Source: Acholeplasmataceae bacterium
Lineage (GTDB): Bacteria > Bacillota_I > Bacilli_A > Acholeplasmatales > UBA5453
Assembly: GCA_012800005.1 (NCBI GenBank)
Contig: JAAZKC010000124.1
Coordinates: 1-36,674 of the forward strand
DNA length: 36,674 nt
Reading direction: 5' to 3'
This document shows positions 10,164 through 18,670 of this stretch, in pieces. Numbering within the stretch: the first letter of the stretch is position 1; every line of letters begins with the position of its first letter. Made by a program: the position numbers and the translations under genes. Under the pieces are notes generated by a model, which did no database searches, was not told the origin of the DNA, and worked only from the letters and a program-made list of their open reading frames with translations.

Positions 10164-11204
10164 ATGCATAGATCGAAAACTAGAGAAGTTAAAGTAGGAA
10201 ATTTAACTTTAGGTGGTAATAATAAAGTATATATTCAATCAATGACTAACACAAAAACACATGATGTTGATGCGACTGTTAATCAAATAAACAGTCTTAC
10301 AGAACTGGGATGTGAAATTGTAAGAGTCGCTGTTTTAAATCGCCGTGATGCGAAAGCATTAGGAGAAATTAAGAAAAAAATAACTATCCCTTTAGTTGCG
10401 GATATTCATTTTGATTATAATCTTGCCCTAGAGGCAATCCGCCAAGGCGTTGATAAAATTAGATTAAATCCAGGAAATATTAAATCTAAAGAAAAAGTTA
10501 AGTTAATTGTTGATGCCGCTAAAGAAAAAAATATTCCAATTAGAATTGGTGTTAATAGTGGTTCAATGATGGATAACCTTCCTGCAACACCTGAAAACAT
10601 GGTTAAAACTGCGAAGTTTCATGTTGATATTTTAGAAGATTTAGGCTTTTATGATATTGTTTTATCACTTAAAGCGACCGACCTTGAAACGATGATTGAA
10701 GCATACCGTTTGGCTTCTAAAACTTTTCCATATCCCCTTCATATTGGTGTTACTGAGGCCGGAACCGCGTTTAGTGGAACAGTGAAAAGCGCGATTGGAA
10801 TTGGAATTATTTTATCTGAAGGTATTGGTTCAACTATAAGAGTTTCACTAACCGATAAGCCAGAATTAGAAATAAAAGCCGCAAAAGAAATTTTAAAAAA
10901 CTTAAAGCTTATTTCTAATGTTCCAACATTAATAAGTTGTCCTACATGTGGACGCCTTGAATATGATATGTTTAGTATTGTTAAAAAGATTGATCAATAC
11001 CTAGAAACTGTTAAAAAGGATATAAAGGTTGCGGTGATGGGCTGTATTGTCAATGGTCCTGGTGAAGCTAAAGATGCGGATATTGGTGTAGCTGGAAGAA
11101 AAAATGAGGCTGTGATATTTAAAAAAGGTGAAATAGTTATGAAAGTTAAAGATAGTGAAGTTTATGATATTTTAGTTAAAATGATTGATGAATTTGAGGC
11201 TTAA
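10164..11204 (+). CDS. ispG: 4-hydroxy-3-methylbut-2-enyl diphosphate synthase (IspG/GcpE)
   Basis: [4Fe-4S] enzyme of the MEP isoprenoid pathway that converts MEcPP to HMBPP in the cytoplasm. With the start at 10164 ([10 protein letters not shown]) it has 346 aa, usual for the short bacterial form. The frame is open upstream to 10083, but that part contains the promoter and lacks family sequence. The N-terminal TIM barrel shows [12 protein letters not shown] and LNPGNI. The C-terminal cluster domain has Cys259, Cys262 ([12 protein letters not shown]) and Cys294 ([10 protein letters not shown], with catalytic Glu301). A single-gene unit with its own terminator. Confidence 0.97.
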   Translation: MHRSKTREVKVGNLTLGGNNKVYIQSMTNTKTHDVDATVNQINSLTELGCEIVRVAVLNRRDAKALGEIKKKITIPLVADIHFDYNLALEAIRQGVDKIRLNPGNIKSKEKVKLIVDAAKEKNIPIRIGVNSGSMMDNLPATPENMVKTAKFHVDILEDLGFYDIVLSLKATDLETMIEAYRLASKTFPYPLHIGVTEAGTAFSGTVKSAIGIGIILSEGIGSTIRVSLTDKPELEIKAAKEILKNLKLISNVPTLISCPTCGRLEYDMFSIVKKIDQYLETVKKDIKVAVMGCIVNGPGEAKDADIGVAGRKNEAVIFKKGEIVMKVKDSEVYDILVKMIDEFEA

Positions 11205-11219
11205 TGCCTCTTTTTTTTT
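11196..11219 (+). terminator. Intrinsic terminator of ispG
   Basis: GAGGC and GCCTC (11196-11200 with 11206-11210) enclose the stop codon in a 5-base loop and are followed by nine T residues. Confidence 0.85.
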
Positions 11220-11221
11220 AC

Positions 11222-11250
11222 AAAAAAAAGGAAGAAAGACTCTTCCTTTT
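11222..11250 (-). terminator. Intrinsic terminator of the nucleoside importer operon
   Basis: Minus strand: AAAAGGAAGA pairs with TCTTCCTTTT (11226-11235 with 11241-11250), followed by a T-tract (complement of 11222-11229). It lies 7 bases past the nupQ stop. Confidence 0.85.
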
Positions 11251-11257
11251 ATACTTT

Positions 11258-12220
11258 TTAAAACGGTATTCCCGCGGCTTTCGGTGCCCTCGATTTCTTT
11301 GAGGTGATTGCTAAAACAACCATTGTCACAATATAAGGTATCATTCTAAAGAACATCGCGATTGGCACATTAGGCATTGATTCAATCCAATTAGCAATAA
11401 AATCAAAACCAAAATAAATAACTGATAATGCTTTAAAGAAGCCAAAAATTACTGATGCTAAAAAGACTTTTAGTGGTCTCCACTGACCAAAGATTAATAC
11501 CGCTAATGCCAAAAATCCAGTTCCTGCAACAGAGCCGTTAAAACTTACTGAACTAGTAATAACATAAATAAGTCCCCCCACTCCCGCAAGTACTCCTGAT
11601 ATTATTACACCTACATAACGGTATTTAATAACGTTTATTCCCGCTGCTTGTGCTGCTTGTGGGTGTTCACCACAACTAGATAATCTTAAGCCAAACTTAG
11701 TGTATTTAAATAAAAACCATGATACTACTAAAATTATAATTCCTAAATAAGTTGTAAGATATGCTTTATTAAAGAAAATTTCATTAATAGGTCCAAGTTG
11801 ATGTAAAAAGTTTGACCTTAATTGGAAATTTGCTTGAAAAGGAATTCTCGTATCATTAATAATCCATTTCATTAAATATAACACTAATGCAGCTGCAAGT
11901 AAGTTAATTGCTGTTCCACCAATTGTTTGGTCAGCTTTCATATTAATTGAAAGGAATGCTAATAAAAGAGAGAAAATTCCTCCACTTAAAGCGGCAATCA
12001 ATATTGCTAATATTAATAATAGTTGAGGATTATCTAAGAAAAACGGATTTTTCTGCATAAAATGGATAAATAATGTTCCACTAAAAGCACCAATAACCAT
12101 TAATCCTTCTAAAGCAATATTAACAATTCCACTTCGTTCACTAAACATTCCCGCTAAAGCAACTATTAAAAGGGGAATAATAAATATCAGTGATTGGATA
12201 ATAATAAATTCAAGTGTCAT
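11258..12220 (-). CDS. nupQ: Nucleoside ABC transporter permease (NupQ/YufQ-like)
   Basis: One of two permeases of a BMP-type nucleoside importer; 320 aa with about eight or nine membrane segments. It belongs to the BPD_transp_2 family and has GMFSERSGIVNIALEG near the N-terminus and GEHPQAAQAAGINVIKYR in the cytoplasmic coupling region. GGAGGG lies 7 bases before the ATG, and the start overlaps the nupP stop (ATGA, 12217-12220). Last gene of the operon, followed by a strong terminator. Substrate is inferred from the whole operon. Confidence 0.9.
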   Translation of the reverse strand: MTLEFIIIQSLIFIIPLLIVALAGMFSERSGIVNIALEGLMVIGAFSGTLFIHFMQKNPFFLDNPQLLLILAILIAALSGGIFSLLLAFLSINMKADQTIGGTAINLLAAALVLYLMKWIINDTRIPFQANFQLRSNFLHQLGPINEIFFNKAYLTTYLGIIILVVSWFLFKYTKFGLRLSSCGEHPQAAQAAGINVIKYRYVGVIISGVLAGVGGLIYVITSSVSFNGSVAGTGFLALAVLIFGQWRPLKVFLASVIFGFFKALSVIYFGFDFIANWIESMPNVPIAMFFRMIPYIVTMVVLAITSKKSRAPKAAGIPF

Positions 12221-13452
12221 AAAACTCCCTCCTTTGGTGCTTCTTCTTCAATAATGCTAAGTTCTTTTCCTTCTTTACGTTTTTTTAAGAATTTAGATAC
12301 ATACTGGCTTACAATTAAGGAAAATGCACTAAAATATAAGATGATTGCGACAATCATATTAACCATTTCACTAGAAATTCCAATTGATTGTAATGCTAAG
12401 TCACTTTGTTTAATATAAGAAATAAATAGTGCACTAAAGAAAACTCCAATTGGATTACTATTTCCTAAAAGAGCGATAGGAATTCCATCAAATCCAGCTG
12501 GTAAAACAACACTTTCAACATTGTAGGTATTTCCTAAGTTAAAGATGCTTGGTGCTAAAATAAATAAAGCTCCACCCATTCCCGCTAACAATCCAGAAAT
12601 AGTCATTGATAAAATAATCGCTTTCTTTTCTGCAACTCCTGCATATTTCGCAGCGTGGTGGTTATAACCAACACTCTTTAGTTCTCTTCCAAAAACTGTT
12701 TTATTTAAAATAAAGTAAAATACTATAACCGCGATAATTGCCAAAATTATTCCAAAATCAGCACCTGAGTTAGGGAATATTTTATCTAAAAAGGCATATG
12801 GTGTTCTTCCAGCCTGATCAATAGGAATAGTTCTGTTTTGAGCTTGGTTAACCATTTTTGATTTTAATGGTCCATCAAGCATTCCATTAATAAAAAATAG
12901 TCCTATATAGTTAAACATTATTCCCGTAATAACAACATTCACATTAAAGTATGCTTTAAATGCTCCAGGTATCATTCCCCAAACAGCTCCAGCTAAGGCA
13001 CCACATAATACCGCAACCGGCCATTGCATAAAGCCTAAACTATCACCTAATATTCCAACAACCATTGCCGCAAATAAGCCTACCATATATTGTCCCGACG
13101 CCCCAATATTAAAGACACCAGTTTTAAAGGCGAACGCAACCGCTAACCCTGTAAATATTAGTGGAGTTGACCGGTACAATAACTGACCAATCCCTGACCA
13201 AAAGCCAAATGGATTATTAAGTGGTCCTCTAAGTAATCGCCAAATTCCATTAAGTGCGTTTCCTGGTTTATTAATTATTATTAAGATAATTCCAATTAAT
13301 AATCCCAATACAATCGCTAATAATGAAGCAATAAACTTCTTGTAACCTTCTTTTTCTTTTAAAACTTTATACTCTTTTATTAGATATTTAGCCGCTATAA
13401 CTATTTTTTCGCCAACTAATTTAAAAAAGTTTGTAAATTTATTTTTTTTCAT
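12217..13452 (-). CDS. nupP: Nucleoside ABC transporter permease (NupP/YufP-like)
   Basis: Second permease of the importer; 411 aa from the ATG at 13452 (MKKNKFTNFF). A GTG 9 bases upstream is possible but less likely. After a charged cytoplasmic N-terminus there are about ten membrane helices with BPD_transp_2 features such as FNIGASGQYMVG and GYNHHAAKYAGVAEKKAI. The latter matches the coupling segment seen in NupQ. It overlaps the ATPase gene by 14 bases and nupQ by 4, so the four-gene unit is tightly coupled. Confidence 0.9.
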   Translation of the reverse strand: MKKNKFTNFFKLVGEKIVIAAKYLIKEYKVLKEKEGYKKFIASLLAIVLGLLIGIILIIINKPGNALNGIWRLLRGPLNNPFGFWSGIGQLLYRSTPLIFTGLAVAFAFKTGVFNIGASGQYMVGLFAAMVVGILGDSLGFMQWPVAVLCGALAGAVWGMIPGAFKAYFNVNVVITGIMFNYIGLFFINGMLDGPLKSKMVNQAQNRTIPIDQAGRTPYAFLDKIFPNSGADFGIILAIIAVIVFYFILNKTVFGRELKSVGYNHHAAKYAGVAEKKAIILSMTISGLLAGMGGALFILAPSIFNLGNTYNVESVVLPAGFDGIPIALLGNSNPIGVFFSALFISYIKQSDLALQSIGISSEMVNMIVAIILYFSAFSLIVSQYVSKFLKKRKEGKELSIIEEEAPKEGVL

Positions 13453-15034
13453 AAACACCACTTCTTTCTTTAACGATTTTTAGTTCACGACTATCAAACT
13501 TAACTTCAGGTATTTTATCTTTTTTAACACCTGCCATATATAATCCTAGTTCATTTACTGTGACATCTTTCGTTAAAATATCTTTAACAATTTCACCTTC
13601 ATAAATAACTAAAACTCGATCACTAACTGAAAATACTTCATCTAAATCTAAGGAAATCATTAAAATTCCTTTACCCTTATCGCGCTCTTCAATCATTTTC
13701 TTATGGGCAAACTCAACTGCCCCTACATCAAGACCTCTAACTGTTTGAATCGCTAAAATAAAGTCTGAATCTTTATCAATTTCTCTTGCGATAATGGCTT
13801 TTTGTTGGTTTCCACCACTCATATGACCCGCAAGTGATTTAGTCCTTCTTCCACTACGAATATCAAAATCTTTAATTAATTTTTCTCCTAAAACATCAAT
13901 TTCTTTTTGATTAATTAAACCATGTTTTTGATATGGAGCTAAATGATATTTTTTAAGTGAAAGATTATTAGATAAACTTTCTTCTAAAATAAGTCCATAT
14001 CTATGTCTATCTTCAGGTATATGACTCATGCCATTATCGTTACGATAACGAATTGATTTTTTTGTCACATCAACATAATTTAAATATATTTCTCCACTTG
14101 TTGGCTTTAAAAGACCACTAATCACATAACCTAACTCAGTTTGACCATTACCATCAATTCCCGCTAAACAAACAATCTCACCTCTATTAACTTTAAATGA
14201 AATGTCTTTTAAAACATGTTTTTTTGTAAAATCATCAACATAATTTATATCTTTTAACATTAAAACATTATCACCAATAACACTTTCCTTTTTTTGAACT
14301 GTAAAGTCAACATCCCTACCAACCATATAATAAGAAAGTTCTTCTTTATTAGTTTCACTAACATTTAATGTTTTAATTAATTTTCCTCTTCTTAAAACTG
14401 TAACACGATCACATACTGAAACAATTTCATCTAATTTATGCGTAATAAAAATAATTGATTTCCCCTCCGCTGCAAGATTTTTCATTGTAATCATAAGTTG
14501 ATCAATCTCTTGTGGAGTTAATACGGCAGTCGGTTCATCAAAAATCAAAATCTCATTTTCACGGTAAAGCATCTTTAAAATTTCTGTTCGTTGTTGCATT
14601 CCAACAGAAATATTTTCTATTATCGCATTTGGATCAACTTGAAGCTCATACTTTTCACAAAGTTCTAAAAGTTCTTTTTCAATTTCTTTTCTTGAAATAA
14701 TTCCATTTTTCGTCTTTTCAACACCTAATATAATATTATCAAGCACTGAAAAAACCTCAACTAACTTAAAGTGTTGATGGACCATTCCAATTCCATGATC
14801 ATTCGCATCATTTGGGCTTAAAATTGAGATAGGTTCACCATTTTTATAAATTTGACCACTATCTGCGGTATACATTCCAAATAAAATGCTCATTAAAGTT
14901 GATTTACCAGCTCCATTTTCACCTAAAAGAGCGTGAATTTCGCCTTTTCTAAGTTCAAAGGTAATATTATCATTAGCGATTATTCCAGGAAATGCTTTCG
15001 TAATATTCCTCATTTCAATAATGTTTTTTTCCAT
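13439..15034 (-). CDS. nupO: Nucleoside ABC transporter ATP-binding protein (NupO/YufO-like)
   Basis: Double-domain ATPase of 531 aa that powers the importer. Domain 1 has Walker A GENGAGKS (residues 38-45), signature SVGMQQR and Walker B ILIFDEPT. Domain 2 has the degenerate Walker A GIDGNGQTE, signature MSGGNQQK and RGLDVGA. This asymmetry is normal for the sugar/nucleoside ATPase subfamily. I take the ATG at 15034 (MEKNIIEM) because GAGG lies 5 bases upstream; a further in-frame ATG at 15052 has no ribosome binding site. A hairpin separates it from the upstream lipoprotein gene. Confidence 0.93.
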   Translation of the reverse strand: MEKNIIEMRNITKAFPGIIANDNITFELRKGEIHALLGENGAGKSTLMSILFGMYTADSGQIYKNGEPISILSPNDANDHGIGMVHQHFKLVEVFSVLDNIILGVEKTKNGIISRKEIEKELLELCEKYELQVDPNAIIENISVGMQQRTEILKMLYRENEILIFDEPTAVLTPQEIDQLMITMKNLAAEGKSIIFITHKLDEIVSVCDRVTVLRRGKLIKTLNVSETNKEELSYYMVGRDVDFTVQKKESVIGDNVLMLKDINYVDDFTKKHVLKDISFKVNRGEIVCLAGIDGNGQTELGYVISGLLKPTSGEIYLNYVDVTKKSIRYRNDNGMSHIPEDRHRYGLILEESLSNNLSLKKYHLAPYQKHGLINQKEIDVLGEKLIKDFDIRSGRRTKSLAGHMSGGNQQKAIIAREIDKDSDFILAIQTVRGLDVGAVEFAHKKMIEERDKGKGILMISLDLDEVFSVSDRVLVIYEGEIVKDILTKDVTVNELGLYMAGVKKDKIPEVKFDSRELKIVKERSGVYEKK

Positions 15035-15076
15035 ACTCACCTCATCATACAAAGTAAATATTTTTTAAATGATAAT

Positions 15077-15107
15077 TAAAATAAGGGGGACAAAAATTTT
15101 TGTCCCC
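15077..15107 (-). terminator. Hairpin between nupN and nupO (partial terminator)
   Basis: A 22-base perfect palindrome at 15086-15107 (GGGGACAAAA with its complement), followed on the minus strand by CTTATTTT. Its place after the binding-protein gene suggests partial termination, which would give more binding protein than transporter. Confidence 0.6.
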
Positions 15108-15128
15108 ATATTTCTTCTTTAATCTAAA

Positions 15129-16236
15129 TTAAGAACCAAATGGTATAACTGTAACCTTAACTTCTGTTGTTTCAAATTGTTTTGCAGCGTTTCCATCGTC
15201 TCCAAATTCACCAATCACGCTACTAACTGTAACAGTTCCCGCAACTAATTTAGCATAAATATCATCATAATCAGCTTGTGAGAATGTTCTCCATCTAGAA
15301 TTTGCCATTGGTAAGCCAACACCTTCAGATTTAACATCTAAAATAACTGATTTACCACCGAATTCTTTATTGAACGTACCATAGAAGATTGCTTCAAGTA
15401 CTTGTTCAACTGAACCTGCTAAGTTCTTAGTAGAACTTGAAATAACTCTAGTTGAATCTGCGCTTTGGTCAACGTCAACACCGATAACCCATTTATCTGT
15501 ATCCGCTTCTGCTGCCGCCATAACTGATTGTCCTACTGCACCACCACATGCGAAGATTACTTCAACACCACCAGCATACATAGTTGCTGCTGCTGTTTGA
15601 ACTTCTGTAGTTGCTTGGAAGTCACCAGTATATAAATATTGGATTGTAACTGCGCCTGCTTCTAATCCTAATTCTTCAGCTGCTTTTGCTGCACCTTGAA
15701 CATAACCATGACCAAATCTTTGAACTGCTGGAACAGCCATTCCACCCATAAATCCTAGTTTTCTAAAACCATCTTTAACTGCTGCATAGCCTGCTAGGAA
15801 TCCTGTTTGTTCTTCAGCATAGAAAATTGATGCTACGTTTTTGTTAATCTTAACTTCTCCATCTACTGTTGGTGCTCCATCAAGTAAGATGAATTTAACA
15901 TTTTTGTGAGCTGATTGAACAGTTCCAATTGGTGCTTCAAATAAGAAACCTGGTGTTACAATAATTGTTGCTCCATCAGCGATTGCTTGGTTAATAGCCG
16001 CAATGTATTGTTCGTTGTTCGCTTCTGTTGGTTTTAAATATGCATATCTAACGCCTTCTTTATACACCAAACGCTTTAACACCTTCATAAGATCCTTGGT
16101 TAAATGATCTGTCTGTAATGTCTCCCTTGTCTGTGATTAAAACGATTTTTTGACTTTCTTTGTCAATCTTCTTATCACAGCCACTTAAACCTACGATTGC
16201 GAATGCCGCAATCAATAATGCTACTAATTTTCTCAT
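15129..16236 (-). pseudogene. nupN: BMP-family nucleoside-binding lipoprotein, split by a +1 frameshift
   Basis: Substrate-binding lipoprotein of the importer. The N-terminal part (16060-16236, 58 aa) has a lipoprotein signal peptide with lipobox LSGC (Cys20) and the family segment TDKGDITDRSFNQGSYEGV. It ends at an in-frame TAA (16060-16062). The rest (frame open from 16088 to the stop at 15129, 319 aa) continues in the +1 frame with VRYAYLKPTEAN, GFLAGYAAV and GFMGGM. Removing one base near 16065-16070 (the GG of TTTGG) would join EGVKAF directly to VYKEGVRYAY, restoring a 368-aa protein of normal spacing. GGAGGAG lies 6 bases before the ATG. It could be a real mutation or a one-base sequence error; the other operon genes are intact. 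Confidence 0.85.
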
Positions 16237-16268
16237 TCTTTCTCCTCCGTTTTAATTAAATTTTTTTA

Positions 16269-16282
16269 GGTAAACGCTACCA
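16269..16282 (-). promoter_or_regulatory. cre-like catabolite operator before nupN
   Basis: Minus-strand TGGTAGCGTTTACC matches the cre consensus TGNNANCGNTNNCA at every fixed position except the last. It sits just downstream of the proposed -10 box, where CcpA binding would repress nucleoside uptake. Confidence 0.4.
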
Positions 16283-16288
16283 TAACTT

Positions 16289-16317
16289 GTTTTATCACAT
16301 TTATCTTTTTCTCTCAA
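16289..16317 (-). promoter_or_regulatory. Possible promoter of the nup operon
   Basis: Minus strand: TTGAGA (16312-16317), 17-base spacer, TAAAAC (16289-16294). The -10 box matches only four of six bases. The ATG of nupN is 53 bases downstream. Confidence 0.4.
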
Positions 16318-16341
16318 TGATTTTTTAACTTTTTTTAATCT

Positions 16342-16818
16342 TTACAATTCTTTTATTTCATTTAATTCTTTATTTGTGAATAAATAAAAGTCAAAACACT
16401 TCTCCAATGGTCTAATAAAAACTATTTCATTTTCATTAATATATTTAACCATCTTATTTGGATGCGGATAAACAATTAACATTTTAGGTTCTTCTACTAA
16501 ATCAAACCCGTTTAGGGGAATTAATTTAATCTTTTTAGCTGGTTTTACTTGCCAGTGTGTCTTAGAATTAATTGATAATTCTTTATAGCCACCAATATAT
16601 AATAGTTTAAGTTTGTATGTAACACCATTAACTAAAAAATCATAATGATAAGCCCCTTTATTTGATGGGGTTAAAGTACCTATTTCATTAAGTTTTTTAA
16701 TAATTTCTTTAGTTTGCTCTTTAATATTTACTTTAATTATTAAAGATACCACCGTAATAATCAAAATTCCTACCGCAATAAATATTAAAGATATCTCACC
16801 TATACCTAGTAAAAACAT
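16342..16818 (-). CDS. Hypothetical protein with one N-terminal membrane segment
   Basis: Unrecognised 158-aa protein. Residues 4-29 form one strongly hydrophobic segment (ISLIFIAVGILIITVVSLII), followed by a mixed soluble domain of about 125 residues with many beta-like stretches (YHYDFLVNGVTYKLKLLYIG). GGAG lies 7 bases before the ATG and is formed by the last codons of the GH13 gene, whose stop is only 4 bases upstream, so it is cotranscribed and translationally coupled with that enzyme. No catalytic motif is visible. The context suggests only a loose link to alpha-glucan use. Confidence 0.75.
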   Translation of the reverse strand: MFLLGIGEISLIFIAVGILIITVVSLIIKVNIKEQTKEIIKKLNEIGTLTPSNKGAYHYDFLVNGVTYKLKLLYIGGYKELSINSKTHWQVKPAKKIKLIPLNGFDLVEEPKMLIVYPHPNKMVKYINENEIVFIRPLEKCFDFYLFTNKELNEIKEL

Positions 16819-16822
16819 ATAA

Positions 16823-18520
16823 TCACTCCACTAAATAAGTAATAGTCTCATAAGGTCTTAATGTTAAGTTTGTTAAGGCTTTATTTGGATTATCATAATT
16901 AGATAATAATACTTTCTTAACTTTATAACCTCTTATTGATACATTCACATCTTTATTAAAAAAGTTAGAAACTGTTAAAATCTTTTTATTTCCTATTCTC
17001 ACATAAGCATAAACATCTTTATGTCTAGGTAGTAATTGTTTATAACTACCATAAATTAAAGTGTCTTTATACTTAGGATTAGCCCTTAGTTTAAAGATTT
17101 CCCTATAATGTTTGTAAATACTTTTTTCATCTTCTAAGGCCTTTTTAACATTATATTCTTTATGATTAGGAAGAATGTTAAACCATGGTTTCACATTAGA
17201 AAAACCTGCATATTTTGAAGAGTCCCAACTCATAATTGTCCTTGCGTTATCACGACTCTTAATTCCCATCAAATAAATATATTCATCTTTATTAGGACTA
17301 TTTTCTATATCATTTAAGTAATAATTATTTTTATCTTGAACATCATTAAAATCATCAATAGTTCTAAAAGGATAATTAGTCATTCCAATTTCTTCTCCTT
17401 GATAGACAAATGGTGTTCCCCACATAAAATAAAGTGAACTTCCTAACATACTTCCAGATAAGTAAATGTTATTAGGATCTCCATATTGACTAATTAATCT
17501 AGGATGGTCATGATTTAACCAATAAATTGGCGTCCATGCTTTACCATAAAGACCGTATTGCCACTTTCTAAAGTTTTTCTTTAGATTAACTAAATCAACT
17601 ACTACTTGCTCTTTTTTATTTAAATCCCAAACATTATTACTCCAACAATGATCAAAGTTAAATACCATATTAAGTGAACCAGCTTCTAAATTTGAATATC
17701 TAAGTGCTTCTTCTGGTGTAGCTCCACCACCAACCTCACCGATTGTGACAATATCATATTTATCAAAAACATTTTCTTTAAACTCTCTTAAATAATCAAA
17801 AATAACTGGTAAATTAGAAAACATTCGCCAATCAGGTTTATATTTTCCTAAAGTATCCATAGTAGAATCAATAAGTTCATCTTTTCTTCCTAAGTGCGCT
17901 ACCGCATCAATTCTAAAACCATCAATTCCTAAATCAAGCCAAAAGGTGGCAACATTCATCATTTCATGTCTTACTTTAGGATTCTTATAATTTAAATCAG
18001 GCATTTTATTAGAAAATATTTTCATATAATATTGGTTAGTTAATATATCTTTTTTCCAACAAGAACCGCCAAAGAAAGAGGCCCAGTTTGTTGGTGGAGT
18101 TTCTACACCATCAACAATCTTTCCGTCTGCCCAAATATAGTAATCTCTATAAGGGTTATCTTTACTCTTTCTTGATTCAATAAACCAAGCATGTTCATCA
18201 CTTGTATGATTCATCACAAAGTCAGCGATTATTCTAATTCCTAATTTGTGTGCATCTTTAATTAACAACTTCATATCATCAAGAGTTCCAAATGATGGGT
18301 CAATATCAAAGAAATCCGCTACATCATAACCATTATCATCCATTGGTGATTTATAAAATGGACAAATCCAAATTAAGGTTATTCCTAAATCTTTTAAATA
18401 AGGAAGTTTTTCTCTAATTCCATTTAAATCTCCAATACCATCGTTATTGGAATCTTTAAAGCTTTTTAAATAAATTTGATAGCCAACTGCTTCTTTCCAC
18501 CAAGTAGGCTTATAAAACAT
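16823..18520 (-). CDS. malL: GH13 alpha-glucosidase (oligo-1,6-glucosidase-like)
   Basis: Intracellular glycoside hydrolase, 565 aa, that cleaves short alpha-glucosides (isomaltose- or maltose-type). The four GH13 regions are intact: DFVMNH (residues 100-105), GFRIDAVAH with nucleophile Asp205, GEVGG with acid/base Glu262, and NHDHP with Asp338. The N-terminus WWKEAVGYQIYLKSFKDSNN is typical of the oligo-1,6-glucosidase/dextran glucosidase/phosphotrehalase group; there is no signal peptide. The ATG at 18520 is preferred (GAGGTG 6-10 bases upstream) over the GTG at 18529. The exact substrate within the group is uncertain. Divergent from the inactive pullulanase homologue. Confidence 0.92.
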   Translation of the reverse strand: MFYKPTWWKEAVGYQIYLKSFKDSNNDGIGDLNGIREKLPYLKDLGITLIWICPFYKSPMDDNGYDVADFFDIDPSFGTLDDMKLLIKDAHKLGIRIIADFVMNHTSDEHAWFIESRKSKDNPYRDYYIWADGKIVDGVETPPTNWASFFGGSCWKKDILTNQYYMKIFSNKMPDLNYKNPKVRHEMMNVATFWLDLGIDGFRIDAVAHLGRKDELIDSTMDTLGKYKPDWRMFSNLPVIFDYLREFKENVFDKYDIVTIGEVGGGATPEEALRYSNLEAGSLNMVFNFDHCWSNNVWDLNKKEQVVVDLVNLKKNFRKWQYGLYGKAWTPIYWLNHDHPRLISQYGDPNNIYLSGSMLGSSLYFMWGTPFVYQGEEIGMTNYPFRTIDDFNDVQDKNNYYLNDIENSPNKDEYIYLMGIKSRDNARTIMSWDSSKYAGFSNVKPWFNILPNHKEYNVKKALEDEKSIYKHYREIFKLRANPKYKDTLIYGSYKQLLPRHKDVYAYVRIGNKKILTVSNFFNKDVNVSIRGYKVKKVLLSNYDNPNKALTNLTLRPYETITYLVE

Positions 18521-18670
18521 AAAATACACCTCGCTTATATAAGTATACCATGTATAAGTTAAAAAACTAACATCCTATTTTATGTTTTTTTAGTTTTTTT
18601 GTTATAATATTGTATAACTTATTTTAGAGGGCTAATATTTATTAAAATTTAGTTATATGATAAAATTATC
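18521..18670. promoter_or_regulatory. Divergent promoter region between malL and the pullulanase-like gene
   Basis: The minus strand has TATACT (18542-18547) about 22 bases before malL. The plus strand has TATAAT (18603-18608) about 62 bases before the other gene. Neither has a good -35 hexamer, which would fit activator control. Nothing coding is seen in this 150-base stretch. Confidence 0.5.

Noticed and set aside
13439-15034. Damaged second ATPase domain in NupO (GIDGNGQTE, no standard Walker A)
   Set aside because: This degeneracy is the normal state of the second domain in the sugar/nucleoside ATPase subfamily.
16060-16088. Programmed +1 frameshift in the nupN-like gene
   Set aside because: No classic slippery site or stimulatory signal is seen, and this family is not known for recoding. 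A mutation or a one-base sequence error is simpler.
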